64,000 nucleotides of DNA. Origin: Clostridia bacterium (GTDB lineage: Bacteria; Bacillota; Clostridia; Christensenellales; Borkfalkiaceae). The position numbers were made by a program, and so were the translations under genes. The notes below the pieces were generated by a model, which saw only the letters and a list, made by a program, of their open reading frames with translations, was not told the DNA's origin and made no database searches. Position 1 is the first letter of the stretch, and each line of letters starts with the position of its first letter. Location: positions 25,625-89,624 of the forward strand of contig JAFUKM010000010.1 of assembly GCA_017473605.1 (NCBI GenBank), in the 5' to 3' direction. This document shows, one piece after another, positions 16,085 through 24,348 of this stretch.

Positions 16085-17101
16085 TTATACTTGTTCCGCT
16101 ATATTGCAAAGGAGTCTTTCCGTATCTTCCCAACCAAGACAAGGGTCGGTAATCGATTTACCGAAAACTTCGTCGTGCTTTTGCGTTCCTTCCACCAAGA
16201 AGCTTTCAATCATAAATCCTTTGACGATTTTCTTAAAATCTGCGTCAAAGCGACGGTTTTGCATTACTTCTTGCGCGATACGGATTTGTTGATAGAATTT
16301 CTTACCCGAATTGGAGTGATTGCAATCAATAACGATGGCGGGATTTTGCAAGCCGTCGTACATTTGGGCAAGTTGCATTACTGTTTCGTAGTGGAAATTG
16401 GGTACGTCCGCACCCGAACCGTCTACGCCGCCGCGCAAAATCGCATGCGCGTACGGATTACCAGAAGAACTCACTTGATAGTTACGGTATTTGAAAATTT
16501 GCGGACTTTGCGCCGCGAAAATGGAATTGACAAGCGCAATAATATTGCCGCTCATCGGATTTTTCAACCCCACGGGGCAATCGATACCGCTTGCCACCTG
16601 TCTATGAAGCTGGTCTTCCACGCTGCGCGCGCCAACGGCGTGATAGGAAAGCAAATCTTCTACGTACGGCGTGTTTTCGGGATACAACATTTCGTCTGCC
16701 GAAGTCAAGCCCGATTCGTTAATCGCCGCAAGGTGCAAGGCGCGAATACTGCGAATCCCCCTTGCGATATCCGCCGCGCCCTCGGGGTCGGGCTGTAAAA
16801 ACATCCCCTTATATCCTACGCCTTTCGTACGCGGTTTGTTCGTGTATACACGCGGAACGATAACGAGTTTATCTTTTACTTTTTCGTTCAATTTGCCTAA
16901 TCGTGAAATATATTCAAGCGTAGGCGCAGGCTCGTGCGCGGAACAAGGCCCCACGATGACGAGCATTTTATCGCTTTTGCCCGAAATGACCGCACGAATT
17001 TCTTCGTCGCGTTCTTTTTTGATTTTTTTATGCGTTGCCGTCATGGGCGATTCCGCAATGAACTCTTCCGGCTCGGGAATAAAATACTGCTTTTCCAACA
17101 T
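16085..17101 (-). CDS. aroF: 3-deoxy-7-phosphoheptulonate (DAHP) synthase, type I
   Basis: Condenses phosphoenolpyruvate and erythrose-4-phosphate in the first step of the shikimate pathway. The 338 residues match the AroF/G/H class: VIVGPCSAHE, VPRVYTNKPRTKGVGYKG, GLKNPMSGN, LRGGVDGSGADVPN, VIDCNHSNSGKK, then MIESFLVEGTQ and SITDPCLGW. The metal-binding Cys, His, Glu and Asp are in place. Which aromatic end product inhibits it cannot be decided by eye, so the symbol is generic for the class. It is 11 nt after coaD. Confidence 0.93.
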   Translation of the reverse strand: MLEKQYFIPEPEEFIAESPMTATHKKIKKERDEEIRAVISGKSDKMLVIVGPCSAHEPAPTLEYISRLGKLNEKVKDKLVIVPRVYTNKPRTKGVGYKGMFLQPDPEGAADIARGIRSIRALHLAAINESGLTSADEMLYPENTPYVEDLLSYHAVGARSVEDQLHRQVASGIDCPVGLKNPMSGNIIALVNSIFAAQSPQIFKYRNYQVSSSGNPYAHAILRGGVDGSGADVPNFHYETVMQLAQMYDGLQNPAIVIDCNHSNSGKKFYQQIRIAQEVMQNRRFDADFKKIVKGFMIESFLVEGTQKHDEVFGKSITDPCLGWEDTERLLCNIAEQV

Positions 17102-17112
17102 AACCTTTCTCC

Positions 17113-17616
17113 TTAATTCTCTTTGGTTTCTCTTTTTATTTTTTCAATATAGTTTTTCACTTCTTCCGTTACGTATTCGTCAATCGGCGTATCAAAACGC
17201 AAACTGTTACGCACCATTGACGAGCTGACGTGTAAAAGTTCTTGCCGACAGGGCAAATACACCGCCACGAAATCTTTATCCAATTTCTTACTCGCGTAAT
17301 AATTGGCGTTTTCAAAATCCAAATCCACGCCGTTTCGAATCCCACGCGCGTAAAAGGGCGTCCCTTCTCTTTTCAAAAGCTCCGTTACCGTACCGTCAAA
17401 GGTTACGATACGGATACGGCTATCGTTTGGAAACATCAGCTTCCACATCTCTATGCGCTGTTCCATCGTAAAACACGGCTGTTTTTGCGGATTGACAAGC
17501 AAGGCAACGACCACTTCGTCAAAAAGCCGCAAACAATCTTCTACCGTCGCTTTATGCCCGAGCGTAGGTGGGTCGAACGTCCCTGCGAATACGCATTTTT
17601 TTGTTTTTTCTTTCAT
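17113..17616 (-). CDS. coaD: Phosphopantetheine adenylyltransferase
   Basis: Transfers AMP from ATP to 4'-phosphopantetheine in coenzyme A synthesis. The 167-residue protein has the nucleotidyltransferase start FAGTFDPPTLGH (the TxGH motif reads TLGH), ARGIRNGVDLDFEN, and the C-terminal HVSSSMVRN (ISSS-type) motif. GGAAGA lies just before the ATG. rsmD-coaD is a widespread pair; here a small membrane protein gene sits between them. Confidence 0.96.
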   Translation of the reverse strand: MKEKTKKCVFAGTFDPPTLGHKATVEDCLRLFDEVVVALLVNPQKQPCFTMEQRIEMWKLMFPNDSRIRIVTFDGTVTELLKREGTPFYARGIRNGVDLDFENANYYASKKLDKDFVAVYLPCRQELLHVSSSMVRNSLRFDTPIDEYVTEEVKNYIEKIKRETKEN

Positions 17617-17625
17617 TGTTCTTCC

Positions 17626-18000
17626 TTAAAATATTTTTTCAAAATCCAATAATACGACAATTTGCAACAATGCGATAATTATTCCGATAATTAGGAAAAC
17701 CCAGCGTTCCGTTGCAAGAAAGAGCAAAAGAGTTCCTATAAGATTAAAAATCCACGACAATAAATCAATGCCTGCCAATTCCTTTTTCAGGATACGCGTA
17801 ATAAATGATATAATCGTCAGAATTATCAAAACCGAAACGCATAAACCACCTGCAAAAAAGAGAGTTTTTAATAATAAATGAAACTCTATCATTTGTGGAA
17901 TATGCAAAGCGACAATCATCCCATATCCAACCGATAGTAAACACAATAAAAAACGTAAAATGTTTTTTACTCGTCTCCAAGCGCGCAAGCCCATCGTCAT
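17626..18000 (-). CDS. Small four-helix membrane protein of unknown function
   Basis: A 124-residue very hydrophobic protein with about four membrane segments (roughly residues 14-34, 40-65, 80-95 and 98-120), a basic N-terminus (LRAWRRVKN) and a short loop ILKKELAG between the second and third segments. I do not recognise a family. The ATG at 18000 has AGGTGA upstream; a TTG one codon earlier is possible. It is inserted between rsmD (5 nt upstream) and coaD (10 nt downstream), so it is cotranscribed with them. Confidence 0.72.
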   Translation of the reverse strand: MTMGLRAWRRVKNILRFLLCLLSVGYGMIVALHIPQMIEFHLLLKTLFFAGGLCVSVLIILTIISFITRILKKELAGIDLLSWIFNLIGTLLLFLATERWVFLIIGIIIALLQIVVLLDFEKIF

Positions 18001-18004
18001 CAAA

Positions 18005-18559
18005 TCACCTATCGATTGTTTTCTTACGGAAAAAGGTCAAATACGCCTTTCCGTACTTGCGTTCATCGTACTTCTCCAAACCGTCTATTTCGCCAACGAA
18101 GGGAATATCCCGTTCGTATACCGCAACGCCGTTTTCCGACAAAAGTCCGTTTTTCGATATCTTTTCCAAAGCGGTTTTGCCAAAATCCAATTTATACGGC
18201 GGGTCGATAAATATCATATCGAATTTCCCTTTTACGATATCCAAACAAGTGGCGTAATCGTAATTATACACCGTGGCTTGTGCCCCAAGCGGGATATTGA
18301 GCGTTTGCAAATTTTTTTTGACAATCGCAACGCTGTCTTTTGCCACGTCGTTAAACACCGCTTCTTTCGCTCCGCGGGAAATCGATTCCAAACCAAGCGA
18401 ACCGCTACCTGCAAACAAATCCAACACGCGCGCGCCTTGCGTTTTAAATGCAAGGATATTAAACAGCGCTTCTTTCGCTCTGTCGGACGTCGGACGAACC
18501 TCGTTGCCCGAAAATTCCGCCAACACTCTGCTTCTAAATTTACCGCCGACTATTCTCAT
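18005..18559 (-). CDS. rsmD: 16S rRNA (guanine(966)-N(2))-methyltransferase RsmD
   Basis: Methylates G966 of 16S rRNA using S-adenosylmethionine. The 184 residues carry MRIVGGKFRSR at the start, RPTSDRAKEALFNIL, the SAM site VLDLFAGSGSLGLE, and the catalytic FIDPPYKLDFG (DPPY motif). It lies 16 nt after the membrane protein gene at 18575 and just before the small membrane protein and coaD. Confidence 0.95.
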   Translation of the reverse strand: MRIVGGKFRSRVLAEFSGNEVRPTSDRAKEALFNILAFKTQGARVLDLFAGSGSLGLESISRGAKEAVFNDVAKDSVAIVKKNLQTLNIPLGAQATVYNYDYATCLDIVKGKFDMIFIDPPYKLDFGKTALEKISKNGLLSENGVAVYERDIPFVGEIDGLEKYDERKYGKAYLTFFRKKTIDR

Positions 18560-18574
18560 CGTACGCCCTGCCGA

Positions 18575-19360
18575 TTATTTGCGTTTTTTAGGCTTCGTAC
18601 CGGGCAAGCCGCCGTAATTTACCTTTTTTTCTCTATTCGCTTCCGCAGCCGCGGCTCTGTCCGCTATCTCTTGTTCACGAATCGCTTTCGCTCTCTTGCC
18701 GTACGCGCCTGCGATATACATCACGCCTACGATTACGACGGGAATCAACGCAAACAAACAGCTCAAATAATAGCTCATACCCGTGCCGCCTGCCGCAACA
18801 ATCGCCGCATTGGGGATAAAGAAAGGCAATATCGACCAGCCGGACAAGAACAGAATAATCAACATCACGATACCGAAACCGCTGCTGATAGCGTTGGAAG
18901 ATTCTGCGCTCAACATCAAATCCGCAAGCATTGCGTCGATACCGCTCTGCTTTGCGCCGAAAATAATCCCCGAAAGCAACGGCACAATACCCATAAACGC
19001 GCCCATTACAAACCCTTTCCAAACGCGGTACTCTTTGGCGTATACGTGTTTGGAAATTTTATAACCGCCGCTTTCCGAAGCGGATAAACGCTTCATATTG
19101 CCCGTAACCAACATTTCATAAGCGTTACCGCCGTGCGCATACGCCATAATCCCCGCATACGCCGACGCTACCACGATACATACCACCGTCCAAGCGATTT
19201 TCGCACCGTTCCATTGCAATTCGGAAATCTCGCCCTTTAACGTAAGGATAACAAGCACTGCGCCTGCGCAAGCGTACATCAATCCGCCCGGCAACGAGCC
19301 TTTGAACAGTTCCCAAATTTGTCTGCCGATTTTTTTGAAAGTCTTTTTTAATTCAGCCAT
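18575..19360 (-). CDS. Multi-pass membrane protein of unknown function
   Basis: A 261-residue protein with about five or six membrane segments (roughly 23-43, 52-75, 117-138, 160-180, 184-200 and 205-230). An amphipathic, basic N-terminus (LKKTFKKIGRQIWELFKG) precedes the first segment, and the last 35 residues are a charged cytoplasmic tail ending GTKPKKRK. I recognise no domain. It shares an operon with the folate cyclo-ligase gene upstream and rsmD downstream. Confidence 0.75.
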   Translation of the reverse strand: MAELKKTFKKIGRQIWELFKGSLPGGLMYACAGAVLVILTLKGEISELQWNGAKIAWTVVCIVVASAYAGIMAYAHGGNAYEMLVTGNMKRLSASESGGYKISKHVYAKEYRVWKGFVMGAFMGIVPLLSGIIFGAKQSGIDAMLADLMLSAESSNAISSGFGIVMLIILFLSGWSILPFFIPNAAIVAAGGTGMSYYLSCLFALIPVVIVGVMYIAGAYGKRAKAIREQEIADRAAAAEANREKKVNYGGLPGTKPKKRK

Positions 19361-19390
19361 AGTTGTTCTCCGTTTTATTTCTTTTGTTTT

Positions 19391-19984
19391 TCAGTTATTG
19401 ATGAACAGCGCTTGCTTGTCCGTTACTATGCAGTCCATCTTTTTATCCGTTTCCGCCGTCGGAACTTCGTTTTGGATTTGAAAATCAAAACCGTACGCTA
19501 TCCGCAACGTGTCGGGATTTTTTTCAAAATATCTATCGTAATATCCGCCGCCGTAACCGAGCCGATTCCCCTGTTTGTCCACCGCCAAAAACGGTACGAT
19601 GGCAAAACGTACTTTTCCGTTAAACGGCTCTCCCACCGGCTCGCGAATCCTTAACGATGAAACGGTAAAATCTTCCCCGTATTCCACCGCTTGCATTTCC
19701 TTGCCGACTACTCTCGGACAATATATCTTATACCCCCGTTCGAGCAATGCTTCTATCAGCCCGTCCGTAGGCGCTTCGGAAGAATAGGAAAGATAACAAA
19801 ACACGGTTTTTTCCCCGCCTTGATACCGTTCCAACGTCGCAAGCGTATTCTCGATGAGCAACGTTTCTTTCACGTCGCGGTTCTCGTTATTTGCTCGGCG
19901 CTGCTTCATACGGATATGGAGCTGTTTTTTCCGTTCTTCAATACTTTTTGGTTCTTGTTCTTCCGCAAAACGTAACATCGTCAT
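19391..19984 (-). CDS. 5-formyltetrahydrofolate cyclo-ligase
   Basis: Converts 5-formyl-THF to 5,10-methenyl-THF with ATP, salvaging stored folate. The 197-residue protein has the FTHFS cyclo-ligase pattern: a basic helix KKQLHIRMKQRRA, FCYLSYSSEAPTDGLIEALLERGY, IVPFLAVDKQGNRLGYGGGYYDRY (the G-rich ATP loop) and a C-terminal DCIVTDKQ. The predicted start at 19984 lies 47 nt inside alr and has a poor ribosome site; ATG at 19978 is an alternative. The overlap implies coupled translation. Confidence 0.92.
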   Translation of the reverse strand: MTMLRFAEEQEPKSIEERKKQLHIRMKQRRANNENRDVKETLLIENTLATLERYQGGEKTVFCYLSYSSEAPTDGLIEALLERGYKIYCPRVVGKEMQAVEYGEDFTVSSLRIREPVGEPFNGKVRFAIVPFLAVDKQGNRLGYGGGYYDRYFEKNPDTLRIAYGFDFQIQNEVPTAETDKKMDCIVTDKQALFINN

Positions 19985-21017
19985 ATACCATTTCCGCGCG
20001 ACGCGTTGCCGCGCAAAGCACTTCGTAAGATATCGTTCCCGTAAGCCTTGCCGTTTCCGCGGCGTCCGTCATTACGGGCAGCCATTGTCCTTTTCGCCCT
20101 TTTTTCAGCCGTATACAAGCGTCCATACAAAGATTGTTCGCGTTATATTCCCAACCGCAAACGCCGTTCTCACGACGCCTTAAATAACCGTCGGCATACC
20201 CGAATCTTATTACGCTGAGCGACGCGTTTTCTTCCGCAGCCGCTTTGCCGTAACCGATTCCACCCGTTCGGTATTGTCCTATTGCAGAAACTTCCGCCCA
20301 TACAGACATCGCTTTGCGTAAAGTAAAATAGGGTATATCGTTCGCGCCGTCGGGCATATAACCGTACAAACCGATACCTATCCGCGTCATATCAAAGACA
20401 AACTCTTTTCCGAGCATAGCCCCGTATGTGGCGCTTAAATGACAGGTGAGTTTGGGAAAATACCCCCGCGCAACCGCTTGCATATGCAAAAACGACAACC
20501 GTTGTCGCTCTGCCGTCGCCAAGGAATACTCGTAGATATGCGAATACAGCCCTTCCACGCAAACGCTTTTATAGCCCGACAAGAAAGCACAGGCGGCTTT
20601 CAGCGTTTTCAAGTCCATACCGTATCGGTTCATTCCCGTATTCGCTTTCAAATGCACTCTTATAGGCAAGTCTTGTCTTTGGCTTATCGCCGCCACAAGC
20701 TTCGCCGTAGAATAATCGCCTACGGTAAGAATAAAGCCGTTTTTTGCCGCCGAAACGATTTCGTTTTCGCCGTTTGGCGGCGTTAAAATAAGTACGTCTT
20801 TTCCGCAAGCCGCCACGCGAATTGCAAGCGCCTCGTCTAAAAGCGATACGGCAAAACAATCCGCCGTATCTTCCAAGGCGTTGACGACTTCTTCCGCGCC
20901 ATGACCGTACGCATTTGCCTTTACCACCGCGCAAATCGGTTTGCCCGTGCGCTTTAAAAACGCCTTTGCGTTATATCGGATATTCTCTAAATCAATCTTC
21001 GCTATCACTTTCCGCAT
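19938..21017 (-). CDS. alr: Alanine racemase
   Basis: A PLP enzyme interconverting L- and D-alanine for peptidoglycan. The 359 residues show AVVKANAYGHGAEEV with the PLP Lys near residue 35, the YSHIYE segment, and RIGIGLYGY. The second catalytic base should be the Tyr in GGIGYGKA near residue 257. The usual C-terminal MDQ reads MDA here, a small deviation. It lies between a DUF164 protein gene and the folate gene. Confidence 0.94.
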   Translation of the reverse strand: MRKVIAKIDLENIRYNAKAFLKRTGKPICAVVKANAYGHGAEEVVNALEDTADCFAVSLLDEALAIRVAACGKDVLILTPPNGENEIVSAAKNGFILTVGDYSTAKLVAAISQRQDLPIRVHLKANTGMNRYGMDLKTLKAACAFLSGYKSVCVEGLYSHIYEYSLATAERQRLSFLHMQAVARGYFPKLTCHLSATYGAMLGKEFVFDMTRIGIGLYGYMPDGANDIPYFTLRKAMSVWAEVSAIGQYRTGGIGYGKAAAEENASLSVIRFGYADGYLRRRENGVCGWEYNANNLCMDACIRLKKGRKGQWLPVMTDAAETARLTGTISYEVLCAATRRAEMVYDDVTFCGRTRTKKY

Positions 21018-21060
21018 TTTCTATCTTATGCGTTGCATAAGCCAAACTTGCGGTGATTTT

Positions 21061-21759
21061 TTAATCTTCTTTATAAATAACGCGATGACAGTTATCGCAC
21101 TCTATTCCTGCGCTCAGCCTGCTTTGCGCGGCAATGGGAGGTTCCATACCGCAAAACCAACACCTGCCGAAGTTGAGCGCGCCCACAATCGGAAACATCT
21201 TTTCCTTTCGCTTCGTTTGGTATTTGGCGAGCATTTCCGCAGGAATTTCTTTGCTGATAGCTTTCAATTCCTTTTCGATTTCACCGCGTTCCCCCGCCTT
21301 GGATTCCTTTAATTCTTTATACTTATTCGCCGCGTCTTCGTATTGCTTTTGCGCGGAAATAACTTGCTTTTTCAGCTTTTGGTATTCTTCGTCCGTTGCT
21401 TTGATATTTGCCGTCAACGCGTTGATGTCCGCGCGGATTTTCTTCAAGCGGTCAACGACTTTTTGCGCTTCTTTCTTATAGAAGCCGATGTCTGCGCCGC
21501 CTTTAATCATTTCTTCCAAATTATCAAATTCGCCCAGCGTCGCTTCTGCTTGCGCGTATTGCGCCGCCAATGCGTCCGCTTCCGCGCGCAACGCCTGCGC
21601 TTTCACTTCCAACGAATCGAGTCTTTCCGGAGCGCCTTTCAAAAACTTTTGCAGCTTTACGTACGTCTTTCTCTCTTCGCTTTCCGCCAATACTTTCTCT
21701 AACTCGTAAAGTTTCGCGTCCATCGTTTGATAATTCAAAATAGCTTTTAATTGTGACAT
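21061..21759 (-). CDS. Coiled-coil C4 zinc-ribbon protein (DUF164 family)
   Basis: A 232-residue protein made of a long two-stranded coiled coil (residues 1-175, rich in Lys, Glu and Ala) capped by a zinc ribbon with CWFCGMEPP and ECDNCHRVIY, giving four Cys. Members of this family are widely conserved next to nif3, as here, but have no agreed biochemical role; nucleic-acid binding is often proposed. It is 15 nt after nif3. Confidence 0.9.
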   Translation of the reverse strand: MSQLKAILNYQTMDAKLYELEKVLAESEERKTYVKLQKFLKGAPERLDSLEVKAQALRAEADALAAQYAQAEATLGEFDNLEEMIKGGADIGFYKKEAQKVVDRLKKIRADINALTANIKATDEEYQKLKKQVISAQKQYEDAANKYKELKESKAGERGEIEKELKAISKEIPAEMLAKYQTKRKEKMFPIVGALNFGRCWFCGMEPPIAAQSRLSAGIECDNCHRVIYKED

Positions 21760-21774
21760 ATATAACTCCTCCCG

Positions 21775-22578
21775 TCAAAGCAGTATTGAATCCGTGTAAT
21801 AACTACACGGGATATCGAGCTGTCGACGGATTTTTTCATAATATTTTTCAAAACCGTAATTTTCCGACGCGTAATGCTGCAATATCATCACCGCAAGTCC
21901 GTTCTCTAACGCAAGCGCAAGCAAATGATGCTTGAAATCGGACGAAATCAACACGTCTGCGCCCTGCGCCTTGGCAAACGCTATCGTTTCTTCGTCCACG
22001 CCTGCGCCGCAGCAACTCGCCACGCGGGAAATCTCTTTTTCCATATCCCCGTAGCAGAGAATACGCTTGGTGGTAAATTCCTTTTCCATCGCCTTTTGCA
22101 ATTTCGCCAACGAAATTTTTTTCACGGTATACGCTCTACCGTAACCGCCCGTTTGCAAAGGATGCATAACCGTTTCGTCCGTTGCTTCTTGCGAGCCTGT
22201 CGCAAGGCAAACGCCTTCTTTTAAGCACTCGTCCACGCCGCCTTTTGCGCAATCGAGATTCAAATGCATAGCGATAACCGATATACCGTTTCGAATACAG
22301 CGAACCAATTTTTCGCCGAGCGTATCGCCCACGCCGATATTGCCGATTTTGCCGTAAATGGCAGGATGATGTGTAATGATTAACTTACAATTTTCTTCTA
22401 TCGCCCTATCGATTGCCGCCGAAGATAAATCCAAAGAAAACAATACGCCGTGGATTTCTTCGCCGCAGTCGACAAGCACGCCGCTATTATCGTACGCGCC
22501 GTATCTTTCGCAATATTCGTCGCTCAAACGCTTGGGCGCAACCGTATCCGCCACAGCGTAAATTTCACTTAATTTCAC
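21775..22578 (-). CDS. Nif3-like dinuclear metal centre protein
   Basis: A 267-residue protein of the Nif3/YbgI/YqfO family, hexameric toroids with a dinuclear metal site. Visible are YDNSGVLVDCG, LIITHHPAIYG with paired His ligands, AMHLNLDCAKGGVDECL, and HALALENGLAVMILQHYASE with a late His and Glu. It is the short form without the PII-like insert. The cellular role is unsettled. The GTG start overlaps trmK by 14 nt, the usual trmK-nif3 pairing. Confidence 0.92.
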   Translation of the reverse strand: MKLSEIYAVADTVAPKRLSDEYCERYGAYDNSGVLVDCGEEIHGVLFSLDLSSAAIDRAIEENCKLIITHHPAIYGKIGNIGVGDTLGEKLVRCIRNGISVIAMHLNLDCAKGGVDECLKEGVCLATGSQEATDETVMHPLQTGGYGRAYTVKKISLAKLQKAMEKEFTTKRILCYGDMEKEISRVASCCGAGVDEETIAFAKAQGADVLISSDFKHHLLALALENGLAVMILQHYASENYGFEKYYEKIRRQLDIPCSYYTDSILL

Positions 22579-23245
22579 CTGACAAAACCCCTTGCAATCT
22601 TCGTTTTCTCTCTTTAAGCTGCGCGCGGCTCTCTTCCTGCAACGACGGCTGTAAAAGATACTTTTCGATATTCGTTATTTGCTTTTCCGTACGCGCGACG
22701 AACGCTTCGCCCATCGCCGATAAATTCTCTTTGCCAAATTCGTATTCCGCGTCCGTGTACGTCTGGGCTTCGCCAAACGTCGCGCCACGACCTACGATTA
22801 CGTCGTAAAATTTGCCGTCCGCAAACGTGTAATCCCTTTCCAAAATACCGCCGTTTTCTACGAGATACCTTCGCAATTTTTCGCTATCGTGCATCGGTTG
22901 GAATACGAATCTTTCAGGAAGAAACCCGTATTTTTTATCCGATAGAATACTGACGATTTCGCTACCGCCCATACCGGCGATAAGCACCGTTTCCGTGCTC
23001 TTCGGTACGCCCAAAAAACCGTCGCCCAGCACCCCTTTCGCCTTGCCTTGCAAAACGTACGGCGCAAGCAGTTTTTCCGCCTTTGCCAAGCTGCCGCGGC
23101 TTACGTCCGAGAAAATAACGTTCTCACACAAACCGTTTTTTAGCACGTACTCGCTACAATAGCCGTGGTCGCAGCCTACGTCCACAAAAGACGCCGTTTT
23201 TTCAAGGTGCGAGCAAAGCGTATCAATCCGTTTGCCGTATCCCAT
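22565..23245 (-). CDS. trmK: tRNA (adenine(22)-N(1))-methyltransferase TrmK
   Basis: Methylates N1 of A22 in tRNA. The 226 residues have the SAM-binding VDVGCDHGYCSEYVL near residue 21, VIFSDVSRGSLAKAEKLL, and the family signature LIAGMGGSEIVSIL, followed by a C-terminal coiled coil. The start codon overlaps the rpoD stop (TAATG). trmK is largely Gram-positive-specific and follows rpoD in many of these genomes. Confidence 0.95.
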   Translation of the reverse strand: MGYGKRIDTLCSHLEKTASFVDVGCDHGYCSEYVLKNGLCENVIFSDVSRGSLAKAEKLLAPYVLQGKAKGVLGDGFLGVPKSTETVLIAGMGGSEIVSILSDKKYGFLPERFVFQPMHDSEKLRRYLVENGGILERDYTFADGKFYDVIVGRGATFGEAQTYTDAEYEFGKENLSAMGEAFVARTEKQITNIEKYLLQPSLQEESRAQLKERKRRLQGVLSGEIK

Positions 23246-24300
23246 TATTCCAAATAATCTTTCAACTTTTTACTGCGCGAAGGATGACGGAGCTTTCGAA
23301 GTGCTTTCGCTTCGATTTGACGGATACGTTCACGGGTAACGTTAAACACTTTTCCCACTTCTTCGAGCGTTCTCGATTTTCCGTCGTCGATACCGTAACG
23401 CAAACGCAACACCTTTTGTTCTCTCGGCGTAAGCGTATCGAGCACGTTCAAGAGCTGTTCTTTGAGCATCGTAAACGCTACCGAATCGCTGGGCGTCGTC
23501 GTCTTTTCATCTTCGATGAAATCGCCAAGATGGCTGTCTTCTTCTTCGCCGATAGGCGTTTCCAAAGATACGGGGTCTTGCGCAATTTTGATAATCTCGT
23601 GTACGCGGTCTTCCGTTACGCCCATCTTTTCCGCGATTTCCGCAGGCGTTGGCTCTCTGCCCAATTCTTGAAGCAGCAGTCTTTGTACTCTCGTCAATTT
23701 ATTTATCGTTTCCACCATATGCACGGGAATACGAATCGTACGCGCTTGGTCGGCGATTGCGCGCGTAATCGATTGACGAATCCACCACGTTGCATACGTA
23801 GAGAATTTGAAGCCTTTTTGGTAATCGAATTTCTCCACCGCTTTCATAAGCCCCAAATTTCCTTCTTGAATCAAATCTAAGAAGAGCATACCGCGTCCCA
23901 CGTACCGCTTCGCAATAGATACGACCAAACGCAGGTTTGCTTCCGAAAGGCGTTTTTTCGCCGCTTCGTCGTTTTCCTGCATACGCTTTGCCAAATCCAC
24001 TTCTTCTTCCGCTGAAAGAAGCGGCACTCTGCCAATGTCTTTCAGATACATTTTGACAGGGTCGTCCAAGCCGATATCGGAAAGCGCCTGTTCGAAAAGT
24101 TCTTGGTCACGTTTATCTTCGTCCACGATTTGAATCCCAGCCTCGCTGAGCGATTTATAGATAAAATCGATTTGCGAAGGGTTGACGTCGTGTTTTTCCG
24201 TAATATCGCAAAGCTGATTGGTGGTAATGTTTCCTTTTTTACCGTATGCGGCAATAATGTTTTCTACGATTTCGCCAAGTTGTTGTTCGGATATATTCAC
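23245..24300 (-). CDS. rpoD: Housekeeping sigma factor (RpoD/SigA)
   Basis: The primary sigma factor. The 351 residues include a short region 1.1, region 1.2 [17 protein letters not shown], region 2 with [20 protein letters not shown] and [16 protein letters not shown], region 3, and region 4 ending [20 protein letters not shown]. The promoters found in this window (TTGACA, 17 nt, TATAAT) fit its DNA-contact helices. Translation starts with GTG at 24300, eight nt after GGAGG. It follows dnaG by 48 nt, the classical macromolecular-synthesis pairing. Confidence 0.97.
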   Translation of the reverse strand: MNISEQQLGEIVENIIAAYGKKGNITTNQLCDITEKHDVNPSQIDFIYKSLSEAGIQIVDEDKRDQELFEQALSDIGLDDPVKMYLKDIGRVPLLSAEEEVDLAKRMQENDEAAKKRLSEANLRLVVSIAKRYVGRGMLFLDLIQEGNLGLMKAVEKFDYQKGFKFSTYATWWIRQSITRAIADQARTIRIPVHMVETINKLTRVQRLLLQELGREPTPAEIAEKMGVTEDRVHEIIKIAQDPVSLETPIGEEEDSHLGDFIEDEKTTTPSDSVAFTMLKEQLLNVLDTLTPREQKVLRLRYGIDDGKSRTLEEVGKVFNVTRERIRQIEAKALRKLRHPSRSKKLKDYLE

Positions 24301-24348
24301 CCTTTTATCCTCCGTTTATATCAAAACGGTTGCCCGTTTTTTTCCTTT

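Noticed and set aside
17960-19087. A 375-codon plus-strand open frame across rsmD and its neighbour
   Set aside because: It crosses two well-supported minus-strand genes and shows no conserved motif.
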